Source: Streptococcus parauberis NCFD 2020
Lineage (GTDB): Bacteria > Bacillota > Bacilli > Lactobacillales > Streptococcaceae
Assembly: GCF_000187935.1 (NCBI RefSeq)
Contig: NZ_AEUT02000001.1
Location: forward strand, 1-64,000
Direction: 5' to 3'
Length of the DNA: 64,000 nucleotides
Below are positions 25,606 to 35,592 of this stretch, piece by piece. Below the pieces are notes generated by a model. The model was not told the origin of the DNA, ran no database searches, and worked only from the letters and a program-made list of their open reading frames with translations. The position numbers and the translations under genes were made by a program. Positions within the stretch are counted from its first letter, which is position 1, and each line of letters begins with the position of its first letter.

Positions 25606-26334
25606 TTGGAACCAAAATATCAACGTATTTTAATAAAGCTTTCAGGGGAAGCTCTTGCAGGTGATAAAGGTGTTGGAATTGATATCTCAACTGTTCAACT
25701 TATTGCTAAAGAAATTGCAGAAGTTCATTCATCAGGAGTCGAAATTGCTTTAGTTATTGGCGGAGGTAACCTCTGGAGAGGTGAGCCTGCAGCAGAAGCG
25801 GGAATGGATCGCGTTCAAGCAGACTACACAGGTATGTTAGGAACAGTAATGAATGCCTTAGTTATGGCAGATAGTTTACAACATTTTGGTGTTGATACTC
25901 GTGTTCAAACTGCTATTCCAATGCAAAATGTTGCGGAGCCTTATATTAGAGGCCGTGCACTTAGACACTTGGAAAAAGGGCGCATTGTAGTATTTGGTGC
26001 TGGAATAGGTTCACCATATTTCTCAACAGATACGACAGCAGCTCTTCGTGCAGCTGAAATAGAAGCGGATGCAATTCTAATGGCCAAAAATGGTGTTGAT
26101 GGGGTTTATAATGCTGACCCAAGAAAAGATGCTAATGCCGTTAAATTTGATGAATTGACCCATGGTGAAGTTATCAAACGTGGCTTAAAAATTATGGATG
26201 CAACAGCATCAACATTATCAATGGATAATGATATTGATTTAGTTGTCTTTAATATGAATGAAGCAGGAAATATTAAACGTGTTGTCTTTGGTGAACATAT
26301 AGGTACAACAGTTTCAAATAAATCAGCAGAATAA
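25606..26334 (+). CDS. pyrH: UMP kinase
   Basis: A 242-residue amino-acid-kinase-fold enzyme phosphorylating UMP. Motifs [15 protein letters not shown], and the ATP-site segment [18 protein letters not shown] are present. The start is TTG at 25606, with AAGGAG 8 bases upstream; no ATG is available near it. pyrH-frr is the usual pair, here 33 bases apart. Confidence 0.97.
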   Translation: MEPKYQRILIKLSGEALAGDKGVGIDISTVQLIAKEIAEVHSSGVEIALVIGGGNLWRGEPAAEAGMDRVQADYTGMLGTVMNALVMADSLQHFGVDTRVQTAIPMQNVAEPYIRGRALRHLEKGRIVVFGAGIGSPYFSTDTTAALRAAEIEADAILMAKNGVDGVYNADPRKDANAVKFDELTHGEVIKRGLKIMDATASTLSMDNDIDLVVFNMNEAGNIKRVVFGEHIGTTVSNKSAE

Positions 26335-26367
26335 GAAGAGTTTAGAAATATATAAGGAGTTTTAAAA

Positions 26368-26925
26368 ATGGCAAACGCTATAATTGAGAAAGCAAATGAA
26401 CGCTTTCAACAATCACATCAATCATTATCTCGTGAATATGCAAGTATCCGTGCAGGTCGTGCTAATGCAAGTCTTTTAGACCGTATCCAAGTTGAGTATT
26501 ATGGAGCACCTACACCATTAAATCAACTAGCATCAATTACTGTTCCAGAAGCACGAGTTTTAATGATATCACCATTTGATAAATCATCAATCAAAGATAT
26601 TGAGCGTGCAATTAATGCATCAGATTTAGGAATTACACCTGCTAATGATGGTTCTATCATTCGTCTTGTTATCCCTGCTTTAACTGAAGAAACACGTAAA
26701 GAGTTAGCTAAAGAAGTGAAAAAAGTCGGTGAAAGTTCAAAAATTGCTATCCGTAATATCCGTCGTGATGCAATGGATGATGCTAAGAAACAAGAAAAAG
26801 CTAAAGAAATAACTGAAGATGAATTGAAATCATTAGAAAAAGATATTCAAAAAGCAACAGATGATGCTATCAAGCACATTGATCAAATGACAGCTAATAA
26901 AGAAAAAGAACTATTAGAAGTCTAA
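26368..26925 (+). CDS. frr: ribosome recycling factor
   Basis: A 185-residue protein of normal length. The conserved [13 protein letters not shown] and the C-terminal three-helix bundle are present. It splits post-termination ribosomes with EF-G. SD AAGGAG. Confidence 0.98.
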   Translation: MANAIIEKANERFQQSHQSLSREYASIRAGRANASLLDRIQVEYYGAPTPLNQLASITVPEARVLMISPFDKSSIKDIERAINASDLGITPANDGSIIRLVIPALTEETRKELAKEVKKVGESSKIAIRNIRRDAMDDAKKQEKAKEITEDELKSLEKDIQKATDDAIKHIDQMTANKEKELLEV

Positions 26926-27008
26926 GTTTAAATAAAGATATGGAGGTAGGTAACAATTTCAGAAGCAGTTGTTTTTGACTTGTGCCTACTTTTTTAAAGG
27001 TATAAATT

Positions 27009-27863
27009 ATGAATGAATTATTAGCAACACAAATTACGGGCTTGGTAAGAGAAGAAAATGATAACTCTTATTTCATCCAAAAAGATGGCTTTATCTTCTC
27101 TTTGTCAAAAGAAGAGGGTGAACATCAGATTGGGGAAATGGTAACTGGGTTTGCATACACAGATATGAAACAAAAACTTCGCTTAACTACTAAAGATATC
27201 CAATCTCGTAAGGATTCATATGGATGGGGTGAAGTAACTGATGTCCGCCGTGACCTAGGAGTCTTTGTCGATACAGGTATTCCCAATAAAGAAATTGCTG
27301 TTTCCTTAGACCTTTTGCCAGACATGAAAGAATTGTGGCCTAAAAAAGGGGATAAGCTCTACATTACGGTGACCGTTGATAACAAAGATCGTCTCTGGGG
27401 TGTCCCTGCTCAACCAGAAGTCTTCCAAGAAATGGCAGATCCAGCCTTCGATAATATGCAAAATCAAAGTTGGCCAGCTATTGTCTACAGACTAAAACTT
27501 TCTGGAACATTTGTTTACTTACCAGAAAACAATATGTTAGGTTTTATCCACCCAAATGAACGTTATTCTGAACCACGGTTAGGTCAGGTATTAGATACAC
27601 GTGTTATTGGCTTTAGAGAAGTTGACCGCACGCTAAATTTATCAGTTAAACCACGCTCATTTGAAATGTTAGAAAATGATGCTCAAATGATTGTTACTTA
27701 CTTGGAATCAAATGGTGGATTTATGACATTAAATGATAAATCAGCACCTGAAGATATTCAAGCTACTTTTGGTATTTCCAAAGGTCAGTTTAAAAAAGCT
27801 CTTGGTGGTTTGATGAAAGCAAAACGAATCAAACAAGATGCAACAGGAACAGAACTAATTTAA
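27009..27863 (+). CDS. cvfB: CvfB-like S1 RNA-binding protein
   Basis: A 284-residue protein with three OB/S1-type domains and a C-terminal winged helix (about 225-284, ATFGISKGQFKKALGGLMK). Homologues such as staphylococcal CvfB bind RNA and affect virulence gene expression. Preceded at 26941-26997 by a possible weak hairpin (GTAGG...CCTAC with T run). Confidence 0.85.
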   Translation: MNELLATQITGLVREENDNSYFIQKDGFIFSLSKEEGEHQIGEMVTGFAYTDMKQKLRLTTKDIQSRKDSYGWGEVTDVRRDLGVFVDTGIPNKEIAVSLDLLPDMKELWPKKGDKLYITVTVDNKDRLWGVPAQPEVFQEMADPAFDNMQNQSWPAIVYRLKLSGTFVYLPENNMLGFIHPNERYSEPRLGQVLDTRVIGFREVDRTLNLSVKPRSFEMLENDAQMIVTYLESNGGFMTLNDKSAPEDIQATFGISKGQFKKALGGLMKAKRIKQDATGTELI

Positions 27864-27865
27864 GA

Positions 27866-27895
27866 AAAAAGCTTTGCCTCTGGCAAGCTTTTTTG
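27866..27895 (+). terminator. terminator after cvfB
   Basis: AAAAGCTTTGCC-TCT-GGCAAGCTTTT followed by T. Confidence 0.85.
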
Positions 27896-27931
27896 TTACA
27901 ATGAGAACAATAAAATTTGAGGAAGTAAACT

Positions 27932-28453
27932 ATGGAAGAAAAATTAGAGCGTGCCATCTTCGCAGGCGGATGCTTTTGGTGTATGGTTGAACCTTTTGAA
28001 GAGATGTCTGGTATAAAATCAGTAATCAGTGGGTACACTGGAGGGCACATGCCTAATCCAACTTATGAAGATGTCTGTCAGGGACAGACTGGACATACAG
28101 AAGCAGTTGAAGTTATTTTCGATGACAATCAAATCAGCTACCCAGACCTACTAGATATATATTGGGCTCAAACTGATCCGACTGATGCTATGGGCCAGTT
28201 CCAAGACCGAGGAGATAATTATCGGCCCGTCATTTTTTATACGTCAGAGACGCAAAAGGAAATGGCAGAGCAATCTAAGGAAAAACTAGCTCAATCAGGA
28301 CGTTTTGATCAGCCTATCGTAACGACAATTGAAAAGGCCCAACCTTTTTACCCAGCCGAGGAATACCATCAGGCCTTTTACAGAAAGAATCCAGGACGCT
28401 ATGCTTTAAGTGCCCAGATTCGACATGACTTTTTAGAAGAAAATTGGAATTAG
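27932..28453 (+). CDS. msrA: peptide methionine (S)-sulfoxide reductase MsrA
   Basis: A 173-residue single-domain MsrA. The active site GGCFWC places the catalytic Cys at residue 14. It repairs oxidised Met in proteins. No MsrB domain is fused. SD GAGGAAG; paired with the YozE-like gene 20 bases downstream. Confidence 0.95.
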   Translation: MEEKLERAIFAGGCFWCMVEPFEEMSGIKSVISGYTGGHMPNPTYEDVCQGQTGHTEAVEVIFDDNQISYPDLLDIYWAQTDPTDAMGQFQDRGDNYRPVIFYTSETQKEMAEQSKEKLAQSGRFDQPIVTTIEKAQPFYPAEEYHQAFYRKNPGRYALSAQIRHDFLEENWN

Positions 28454-28473
28454 GACAATAAGGAGAGAATTGT

Positions 28474-28689
28474 TTGAGAAAATCATTTTATACCTGGTTA
28501 ATGACCCAGAGAAATCCTAAATCAAATGCACCAGTAGCTATTTTAGCGGACTTAGCTTTTGAGGATACGACATTTCCAAAGCACACAGATGATTTTGATT
28601 TGATTAGTCGTTATTTAGAAGATCAAGCAACTTTCACCTTTAATTTAGGTCAATTTGATAGTATTTGGGATGACTATCTAGCGCATTAA
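28474..28689 (+). CDS. YozE SAM-like protein
   Basis: A 71-residue small helical protein of the YozE/SAM-like family: [11 protein letters not shown] near the start and a C-terminal FDSIWDDYL motif. Function unknown in general. TTG start at 28474 with AAGGAGAG upstream. In S. pyogenes, as I recall, the oleate hydratase gene follows; here that gene is decayed. Confidence 0.8.
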   Translation: MRKSFYTWLMTQRNPKSNAPVAILADLAFEDTTFPKHTDDFDLISRYLEDQATFTFNLGQFDSIWDDYLAH

Positions 28690-28722
28690 AATACACTTTT
28701 TATTAGAAGTGTATTTTTTTTT
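28688..28722 (+). terminator. terminator after the YozE gene
   Basis: AAAATACACTTTT pairs with GAAGTGTATTTT, then a T run. Confidence 0.85.
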
Positions 28723-28771
28723 CGGACATTTTTTCAAAATAGTCTAAAATAATTCCATTTTTTATTAACAT

Positions 28772-28831
28772 CTCTTATTTTAATAAGAGTAATGTGTAGG
28801 TAATTAAAGCAATATGATTATTCTCGAGAAT
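28772..28831. promoter_or_regulatory. two palindromes upstream of the decayed hydratase gene
   Basis: CTCTTATTTTAATAAGAG (28772-28789) and ATTCTCGAGAAT (28820-28831) are perfect palindromes in front of the pseudogene start at 28842. They look like regulator-binding sites left behind. Confidence 0.4.
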
Positions 28832-28841
28832 AGGACTACGG

Positions 28842-30566
28842 ATGTATTATAGTAGTGGTAATTTTGAAGCATTTGCACGACCACGAAAACCTGAGGGTGT
28901 TGATGATAAATCAGCTTATTTTGTTGATTCAGGCCTTGTTGGACTTGTAGCAACTGAGATGGTCAAATGGCTGGCAAACAGATTCATATTTTAGAAGAAC
29001 TGCCTTAGGATGGTGGTTCTTTTGATGGAATTGATTAGTCTGATATTGGTTTTGTGACCCGTGGAGGGCGTGGAATGGAAAACTATATTGAATGTATGTG
29101 GGATATGAATTGTTCGATTCCGTCATTAAAATTCCAGGGGCTTCCTATCTGGATGAATTCTACTGGTTAGATATAGATAATCCAAATTCATCAACAAGGG
29201 ACTCGACTCTCTGATGATATATGTATACCTTGGAAAACACTCCAAAGAGATTGTAAGAATGATAATGAAAACTGAAGAATCCCTTGGCAATCAAACAATC
29301 GACGGATTTTTTGACAGTAATTTCTGGGCTTATTGGGCTACTATGTTTGCCAATGAGAAATGGCATTCAGTTGCGTATATGCGTCGCTATGCAATGCGTT
29401 TTATCTACCACAATGATGGACTACCAGACTTCACGGCCTTGAAATTTAATAAATATAACCAATATGACTCAATGGTTAAACCAATCATTGCCTATCTAGA
29501 GGATCATGGTGTGGATGTCAATTTGATACTGCAGTTCGCAATATCAAAATGGATATAAAAGGTAATAAAAAGTTGCCAAGAAATTACTATTAACGGTTTC
29601 AGGAGAAAGTAAATCTCTAGATTTGGCAGAAAATGATTTGGTCTTAGTGACAAATGGCTCAATTACTGAAAGTACAAGTTATGGTAGCCATGATCAAATT
29701 GCTAAATCTAATAAAAATCTAGGTGGATCATGGGATTTCTGGGAGAATCTAGCTGCTCAATCTGATGATTTTGGTCATCCCAAAGTTTTCTATAAAGATT
29801 TACCAGCTGAATCATGGTTTGTTTCTGCGAGAGCTACGATATCAAATTTATTAGTAGAGCCATACATCGAACACCTTACCAAACGAAGCATGCATAACGG
29901 TAAAGTCAATATTGTTAGGATTATCACTGTTGTTGATTCTAACTGGCTCATGAGCTTTGCCATTCACCGCTAGCCACACTTCAAGAAACAAAAAGAAAAC
30001 AAAACAACTGTTTGGCTTTATGCCCTTTATTCTAAAAAAGAGGGTGACTACGTTTATAAAAAGATTGAAGATTGTACCGGTCAGGAAATCACAAAGGAAT
30101 GACTTTATCATTTAGGAGTTCCAGTTGATTGGATTGCTGAGCTAGCGTAAAAAGAATCGATTAATACCGTGCCAGTTTATGTGCCTTATATTGCAAGTTA
30201 CTTCATGCCGCGTCTTGAAAATGATCGGCCAAAAGTTATCCCAAATGGGTCTGTAAACTAAGCTTTTATTGGTAACTTTGCAGAGTCTCCATCACTTGTC
30301 ACCGTCTTTACCACTGAATATTCAATTCGGACAGTCATGGAAGCAGTTTAGATGTTCTTGAATGTTGAACGAGGCATTCTGAAGTCTTTAATTCTATCTG
30401 CGACATCCGATCCGAGAACTCCTAAAATCACTTTATTACCTAGGAGATAAGAAACCATTGACCGACCAAGATTTACCAATAGTAAAATTAATTGAAAAAA
30501 TCAGTCGTAAAAAAAATCAAAGATACTTTTGTTGAAGACTTATTAAAAGAAGCACATTTGATATAA
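28842..30566 (+). pseudogene. ohyA: oleate hydratase (67-kDa myosin-cross-reactive antigen family), decayed
   Basis: Translated fragments in changing frames match the whole family protein: start [19 protein letters not shown], then DGLPDFTALKFNKYNQYDSM, NGSITESTSYGSHDQ, GGSWDFWENLAAQ, NLAAQSDDFGHPKVF and a C-terminus ending in EAHLI. The intact protein has about 590 residues and hydrates the cis double bond of oleate and linoleate using FAD. In-frame stops (e.g. after EELP, before AFIGNFAESP, after IHR) and several frameshifts or small deletions break it, including loss of much of the N-terminal FAD-binding region. No function is possible. Confidence 0.92.
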
Positions 30567-30620
30567 GCTAAAAAAGTTAAGGATTTCCTTGCCTTTTTAA
30601 CTTAGATTATAGGGGTAAAT

Positions 30621-30651
30621 TTGACAAGTATCTCTAATAATCTGATATAAT
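30621..30651 (+). promoter_or_regulatory. phoH promoter
   Basis: TTGACA (30621-30626) and TATAAT (30646-30651) with a 19-base spacer; a start near 30658 would place the transcript too close to the ATG at 30664 for that codon to have a ribosome site. Confidence 0.6.
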
Positions 30652-30684
30652 AAAGTTACATATATGAAGAAAAGGAAGTCTAAT

Positions 30685-31740
30685 TTGCAAGAATATTCTA
30701 CTGAAATCACCCTTAATCATCCGGATGATTTATTAGCGCTGTTTGGATCTAATGAGCGTCATTTAAAACGGATTGAAGATTACTTTAACGTCATCATTCA
30801 TGCACGCACGGAACGTGTTCAGATTGTTGCAGATAGTCAAGCTAATTTAGACCTTGCCCAGATAACTATACAAGCCCTGATGGTTCTTGTTGGTCGTGGT
30901 ATGCTTATTAACACTTCTGATGTAGTAACAGCAATGTCGATGGCTGAGAATGCGACGATTGATAAGTTTGTAGCCCTCTATGAAGAAGAAATTATTAAAG
31001 ATAACAATGGTAAGCCGATTCGGGTTAAAACCTTAGGACAAAAAGTCTATGTTGATAGTGTCAAAAAACATGATGTCGTCTTTGGAATAGGTCCTGCAGG
31101 TACTGGTAAAACCTTCCTTGCCGTGACTCTTGCTGTAACAGCACTTAAAAGAGGACAAGTGAAACGGATTATTTTAACCAGACCGGCTGTTGAAGCTGGT
31201 GAAAGCTTAGGTTTCTTACCTGGTGACTTAAAAGAAAAGGTTGATCCCTATTTAAGACCTGTCTATGATGCTCTCTACCAAATTCTTGGCAAAGAGCAAA
31301 CAAGTCGCCTAATGGAAAGAGAAACCATTGAGATTGCCCCCTTAGCTTACATGCGTGGTCGTACCTTGGATGATGCCTTTGTCATACTTGATGAAGCGCA
31401 AAATACAACCATCATGCAGATGAAAATGTTCTTAACACGTCTTGGATTTAACTCTAAGATGATTGTTAATGGCGACATTAGTCAGATTGATTTGCCTCGA
31501 AATGTTAAGTCAGGTTTGATAGATGCCAGTCAAAAGTTAGGTCATATTAAAGCCATCGATTTTGTTCATTTCACTGCTAAAGATGTCGTTCGTCACCCAG
31601 TTGTTGCCGATATCATTAAGGCTTATGAAACTGATCGCGCAGGCGATTCACCAAAAGAAGAAGAAAAAATAGAGAAGAAGTCCGGTCTTACCTCTTATGA
31701 TGTAATTGGACAAGTAGCCTCAGATAAAGATGAAAAGTAA
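30685..31740 (+). CDS. phoH: PhoH-like ATPase
   Basis: A 351-residue protein from TTG at 30685, which has AAGGAAG about 8 bases upstream; the ATG seven codons earlier lies at the very 5' end of the mRNA without a ribosome site. An N-terminal KH-like/NSF region precedes the P-loop ATPase with GPAGTGKT, Walker B ILDEAQNT and the GDISQIDLP motif. Linked to RNA metabolism (neighbour of ybeY in many genomes). Confidence 0.92.
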   Translation: MQEYSTEITLNHPDDLLALFGSNERHLKRIEDYFNVIIHARTERVQIVADSQANLDLAQITIQALMVLVGRGMLINTSDVVTAMSMAENATIDKFVALYEEEIIKDNNGKPIRVKTLGQKVYVDSVKKHDVVFGIGPAGTGKTFLAVTLAVTALKRGQVKRIILTRPAVEAGESLGFLPGDLKEKVDPYLRPVYDALYQILGKEQTSRLMERETIEIAPLAYMRGRTLDDAFVILDEAQNTTIMQMKMFLTRLGFNSKMIVNGDISQIDLPRNVKSGLIDASQKLGHIKAIDFVHFTAKDVVRHPVVADIIKAYETDRAGDSPKEEEKIEKKSGLTSYDVIGQVASDKDEK

Positions 31741-31786
31741 AGGTTTGGCCCATCGAAACAGGACTGTTTTAAGCCGGCCTTTTTTG
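31738..31786 (+). terminator. terminator/attenuator after phoH
   Basis: AAAGGTTTGGC pairs with GCCGGCCTTT across a longer loop, then T run. Confidence 0.65.
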
Positions 31787-31798
31787 CTAGGAGGATCT

Positions 31799-32374
31799 AT
31801 GGATAAAATTTTTAAAGAAATTATGGATGATGAGGAGAATAAAACCTATACAGACAAGGGGATTGAGCCTTTATATGCAGCTCCCAAAACAGCCAAAATT
31901 GTCATTGTCGGACAGGCTCCAGGAATCATTGCTCAAGAAACGAAAATTTACTGGAATGACCGAAGTGGTATTCGTCTCCGTGAGTGGTTGGATGTTGATA
32001 ATGACACCTTTTATAACTCCGGTCTTTTCGGTATTATTCCTATGGATTTCTATTATCCGGGTAAGGGCAAGTCGGGCGATCTTCCTCCGCGGAATGGCTT
32101 CGCTGATAAGTGGCATCAAAAAATCCTAAAAACTATGCCAAATGTGGAATTAATCATTTTAGTTGGGCAGTATGCTCAAAAACATTATTTAGGTAAAGAA
32201 TCCAAGAAAACACTGACAGAAACAGTTAGGTCATTTGAGGAATACCTACCAAACTATTTTCCTCTGGTTCATCCGTCACCTCGTAATCAAATTTGGATGA
32301 AGAAGAACTCTTGGTTTCAAGATCAGGTTATTCCGACATTACAAAAACGAGTAGCTGAAATTCTTAAAAACTAG
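31799..32374 (+). CDS. uracil-DNA glycosylase superfamily protein
   Basis: A 192-residue UDG-fold protein starting at ATG 31799 (AGGAGG upstream). The N-terminal VGQAPG segment corresponds to the catalytic water-activating loop and HPSPRN near the C-terminus to the minor-groove loop. It lacks the Fe-S cysteine set of family 4, so it is closer to the small MUG-like group. Role in excision of uracil or mispaired bases is inferred from the fold. Confidence 0.75.
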   Translation: MDKIFKEIMDDEENKTYTDKGIEPLYAAPKTAKIVIVGQAPGIIAQETKIYWNDRSGIRLREWLDVDNDTFYNSGLFGIIPMDFYYPGKGKSGDLPPRNGFADKWHQKILKTMPNVELIILVGQYAQKHYLGKESKKTLTETVRSFEEYLPNYFPLVHPSPRNQIWMKKNSWFQDQVIPTLQKRVAEILKN

Positions 32375-32513
32375 GAAAAACAGTCTTTGAAATCGTTTTA
32401 ATTCGTCGAACTGATGGAGAAGACACAAAAAAATTGGCTTCTATGATATAATAATATAATTAGTAGAATTAAAAGCTATTGAAAGGGTAAGGATTTTCTT
32501 TATTCATATTTAT

Positions 32514-33044
32514 ATGAAAGTAGTGGAAAACCTTGATAACAAAGATATGTATATTGAGATGATTGATGAAACCGGCCAAGTTTCTCAAGAGATTATGAAG
32601 CAAACAAAAGATTTGCTTAACTTTGCAGCAACCAAAACTGGAAAAGACCAAAAAGAAATGTCAGTCACTTTTGTGACAAATGAGCGAAGTCATGAATTGA
32701 ATTTAGAATATCGTGATACAGATCGTCCGACTGATGTCATTTCACTTGAATACAAACCTGAAATACCGATTCTTTTTGATCAAGGTGATATGGAAGCTGA
32801 CCCAGATTTAGCAGAAATGATGGCAGAATTTGATGCTTATATTGGCGAATTATTTATTTCAATTGATAAAGCTAAGGAACAAGCCGAAGAATATGGACAT
32901 TCATTTGAACGAGAAATGGGCTTTTTAGCTGTTCATGGCTTCTTACATATCAATGGTTATGATCATTACACCCCTGCAGAAGAAAAAGAAATGTTTACAT
33001 TACAGGAAGAGATATTGACTGCTTATGGCCTCACACGACAATAA
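32514..33044 (+). CDS. ybeY: endoribonuclease YbeY
   Basis: A metal-dependent rRNA-processing nuclease; the zinc motif [11 protein letters not shown] is intact. The frame starts at ATG 32514 (176 residues), but the family N-terminus ([10 protein letters not shown]) begins at ATG 32547, giving 165 residues, the usual length. Neither start has a strong SD, so 32547 is favoured only by homology. It overlaps dgkA by 20 bases. Confidence 0.92.
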   Translation: MKVVENLDNKDMYIEMIDETGQVSQEIMKQTKDLLNFAATKTGKDQKEMSVTFVTNERSHELNLEYRDTDRPTDVISLEYKPEIPILFDQGDMEADPDLAEMMAEFDAYIGELFISIDKAKEQAEEYGHSFEREMGFLAVHGFLHINGYDHYTPAEEKEMFTLQEEILTAYGLTRQ

Positions 33045-33432
33045 ATCCCAGCGAAAATGGAAAAACAGAACAGTAACATCCAGTCTGGAATTTGCCTTCA
33101 CAGGTATCTTAACGGCACTGAGTGAAGAAAGAAACCTGAAAAGTCATCTTGTATCAGCTTTCTTAGCAATCGTTGCTGGACTAATTTTTAATATTTCTGC
33201 GACAGAGTGGTTATTTTTAACCCTATCTATTTTTTTAGTAATCGCATTTGAAATTGTCAATTCAGCAATTGAAAACGTTGTAGATTTGGCAAGTGACTAT
33301 CACTTTTATATGTTAGCCAAAAAAGCTAAAGATATGGCTGCTGGAGCAGTTCTCGTTATTTCAATATATGCTGTCATTAGTGGCTTAATTATTTTTCTTC
33401 CAAAAATCTGGCATTTAATTTTTGGAAACTAG
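33025..33432 (+). CDS. dgkA: undecaprenol kinase / diacylglycerol kinase family
   Basis: A 135-residue membrane kinase with a cytoplasmic N-terminus, the ERNLKSHLV motif and three helices; the catalytic Glu region [11 protein letters not shown] is intact. In streptococci this enzyme phosphorylates undecaprenol for wall precursor recycling. It overlaps ybeY and precedes era in the standard trio. Confidence 0.93.
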   Translation: MASHDNKSQRKWKNRTVTSSLEFAFTGILTALSEERNLKSHLVSAFLAIVAGLIFNISATEWLFLTLSIFLVIAFEIVNSAIENVVDLASDYHFYMLAKKAKDMAAGAVLVISIYAVISGLIIFLPKIWHLIFGN

Positions 33433-33445
33433 ACAAAGGAGAAAC

Positions 33446-34345
33446 ATGGCTTTTAAATCAGGCTTCGTGGCGATTTTAGGTCGTCCAAATGTTGGTAAAT
33501 CAACATTCTTAAATTATGTAATGGGGCAAAAAATTGCCATCATGAGTGATAAAGCTCAAACTACTCGTAACAAAATTATGGGTATCTATACAACTGAAAC
33601 AGAACAAATCGTTTTCATTGATACACCTGGGATTCATAAACCTAAAACAGCCTTAGGTGACTTTATGGTTGAATCAGCTTATAGTACCCTTCGTGAAGTT
33701 GAAACAGTTATCTTCATGGTTCCTGCTGACGAAAAACGTGGTAAAGGTGATGATATGATAATTGAGCGCCTTAAAACTGCAAAAATCCCTGTTATCTTAG
33801 TTATCAACAAAATTGATAAGGTTCATCCTGATCAACTCCTTGAACAAATTGATGACTTCAGAAATCAAATGGACTTTAAAGAAGTCGTTCCAATCTCAGC
33901 TTTACAAGGTAATAATGTTAACCCATTGATGGAAATTCTCAAGGATAATTTGGAAGAAGGCTTTCAATATTTCCCAGAAGACCAAATTACAGACCACCCA
34001 GAACGCTTCTTAGTGTCAGAAATGATTCGTGAAAAAGTCTTACACTTAACACAACAAGAAATTCCTCACTCAGTTGCAGTCGTGATAGAATCAATGAAAC
34101 GTGATGAAGAAACTGACAAAGTTCACATCCGTGCGACAATCATGGTTGAACGTGATAGCCAAAAAGGAATCATCATAGGTAAACAAGGAGCAATGCTGAA
34201 AAAAATCGGTAAAATGGCTAGACGAGACATCGAAGTCATGTTAGGTGATAAAGTTTACTTAGAAACATGGGTCAAAGTTAAAAAGAATTGGCGCGACAAA
34301 AAACTAGACCTCGCCGACTTTGGATATAACCAGAAAGAGTACTAA
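33446..34345 (+). CDS. era: GTPase Era
   Basis: A 299-residue ribosome-assembly GTPase binding the 16S rRNA 3' end. G motifs: GRPNVGKS (12-19), DTPG, NKID; the C-terminal KH domain has [11 protein letters not shown]. The ATG at 33446 follows AAAGGAG; an upstream in-frame ATG at 33422 lies inside dgkA and is not needed. Confidence 0.97.
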   Translation: MAFKSGFVAILGRPNVGKSTFLNYVMGQKIAIMSDKAQTTRNKIMGIYTTETEQIVFIDTPGIHKPKTALGDFMVESAYSTLREVETVIFMVPADEKRGKGDDMIIERLKTAKIPVILVINKIDKVHPDQLLEQIDDFRNQMDFKEVVPISALQGNNVNPLMEILKDNLEEGFQYFPEDQITDHPERFLVSEMIREKVLHLTQQEIPHSVAVVIESMKRDEETDKVHIRATIMVERDSQKGIIIGKQGAMLKKIGKMARRDIEVMLGDKVYLETWVKVKKNWRDKKLDLADFGYNQKEY

Positions 34346-34369
34346 AACAGTCTGGGAATAGACTGTTTT
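34344..34369 (+). terminator. hairpin after era
   Basis: AAAACAGTCT pairs with AGACTGTTTT; T tail is the arm's own TTTT, so moderate strength. Confidence 0.7.
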
Positions 34370-34492
34370 AGGTCCGAGCTCAGAAACAGGAAAGCGAGGG
34401 AGGAAAGGTCCGGGGGATGTTTTTAAACCGAGCCTAAACTTTGTTTTGTCCTACTCAGACCAAAAATTCAAAATAAAATAAAAAATTGAAAA
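34370..34492 (+). other. unassigned transcribed-looking spacer between era and the Nudix gene
   Basis: Purine-rich and locally GC-richer than its surroundings at 34370-34430, with no ORF or tRNA-like fold. It lies between two hairpins and might be a small RNA or a decayed element. Confidence 0.3.
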
Positions 34493-34514
34493 GCTGAGTA
34501 AATACTCGGTTTTT
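34493..34514 (+). terminator. small terminator or attenuator just before the Nudix gene
   Basis: CTGAGT-AAAT-ACTCGG followed by five T, ending 19 bases before the ATG; the following SD is outside the hairpin. Confidence 0.55.
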
Positions 34515-34533
34515 CTGCATTAAGGAGATAAAA

Positions 34534-35010
34534 ATGAAAGAAGATTATATTTCATATATCCGTTCAAAAGTCGGTCATGGTAAGATCATTTTAAATTTTG
34601 CAGGTGGCATAATGACTGATAATCAAAACCGTGTACTCTTACAATTACGAGCTGATAAAGAAACATGGGCGATACCAGGTGGGACAGTAGAACTTGGAGA
34701 AAGTACTCTCGATACCTGTCTTCGGGAGTTTTATGAAGAAACAGGTATTGAAGTCAGTGCAAAACGCTTCCTCAATCTCTATAGTAACTTTGATGAATCT
34801 TATCCAAATGGTGATCAGGTGCAAACCATAGTTGCCATGTATGAAGTTGAAGCTATCAATGAGTTTACCATAGTAAACTTTCATAATGAGGAAACCAAGC
34901 GTCTTCAATTCTTTTCAGAGAAGGAAATTCAAGCCCTTGGGTCAGTTTCTAAAAAGCACCGCTTAATGCTAAATGAATTTTTTACTAACAGCTTTGCAAT
35001 AGGACACTAA
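34534..35010 (+). CDS. Nudix hydrolase
   Basis: A 158-residue MutT-type hydrolase with a regular Nudix box (GGTVELGEST...REFYEETGIE at about 49-71). Substrate unknown; nucleoside di/triphosphate derivatives are usual. SD AAGGAG. It stands alone between two terminators. Confidence 0.85.
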   Translation: MKEDYISYIRSKVGHGKIILNFAGGIMTDNQNRVLLQLRADKETWAIPGGTVELGESTLDTCLREFYEETGIEVSAKRFLNLYSNFDESYPNGDQVQTIVAMYEVEAINEFTIVNFHNEETKRLQFFSEKEIQALGSVSKKHRLMLNEFFTNSFAIGH

Positions 35011-35034
35011 AAGAACTGGCAACAGTTCTTTTTT
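35010..35034 (+). terminator. terminator after the Nudix gene
   Basis: AAGAACT pairs with AGTTCTT, then T run. Confidence 0.85.
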
Positions 35035-35154
35035 CGTGTCATCCATGACATTCTAAAAATAAAAATAAAATGATAAAATATGTAACACTTAGACTAACGA
35101 AGCTGTTTTACGAATAAATAAATAGGAATAATGAAACAATAGAAATGAGGTTTT

Positions 35155-35544
35155 ATGAAAAAATGTCAAATTAGTATGTTGGTTTTAATAATTAGTTTAT
35201 TTACATCTTCAATTAGCGTATTTGCAGGGGCTAGACAGATTGAACAATTATCGAATTTTCGAATTACGCCATCCTATACAGCGACAGGTTATTTGCAGAA
35301 AATGAATGATAGTTATTATGTTGTCAATTTGGATGCCAAAAATCCACAAATTAAGGTCAAACATTATTTAGCAAAATCTAATGGTGCTAAAAGAAGTGAT
35401 ATTGATATGATTTGGACAGGTCAAAGGGGTATTTATACTAATGATGCTAAGAGAAATCACATCTACAACTTAAATCTAGCAAGAGAAAATTTTTGGGATG
35501 GTGGCTTCTTCATCGATGGTAGTTGGTCGCCAGATTCTAAATAA
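35155..35544 (+). CDS. secreted small protein, DUF2712-like
   Basis: A 129-residue exported protein. A typical signal peptide (1-24; Lys-rich start, hydrophobic core, cleavage near VFA-GA) is followed by a beta-rich, basic mature part of about 105 residues ending in FFIDGSWSPDSK. The Trp/Gly/Asn pattern and the C-terminal GSWSPD resemble DUF2712 proteins, which are found next to ABC transporters in Firmicutes. That assignment is from memory and tentative. It lacks a Gly-Gly leader, so it is not a class II bacteriocin. SD GAGG at about 8 bases; the transporter genes follow 27 bases downstream. Confidence 0.6.
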   Translation: MKKCQISMLVLIISLFTSSISVFAGARQIEQLSNFRITPSYTATGYLQKMNDSYYVVNLDAKNPQIKVKHYLAKSNGAKRSDIDMIWTGQRGIYTNDAKRNHIYNLNLARENFWDGGFFIDGSWSPDSK

Positions 35545-35592
35545 TAAATCCTAGCTTAAAATAAATTTTGTTTGTTATTCCCGTTATTTAAA

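Noticed and set aside
29214-29558. 114-codon and (29623-29973) 116-codon ORFs as independent genes
   Set aside because: Both are fragments of the decayed oleate hydratase and continue its sequence in neighbouring frames.
35155-35544. Lactococcin 972-type bacteriocin
   Set aside because: Signal peptide and neighbouring ABC genes are similar in kind, but the mature part lacks the repeated Trp/Tyr/Gly pattern of that family and the membrane proteins do not resemble its usual partner; a DUF2712-like assignment fits better.
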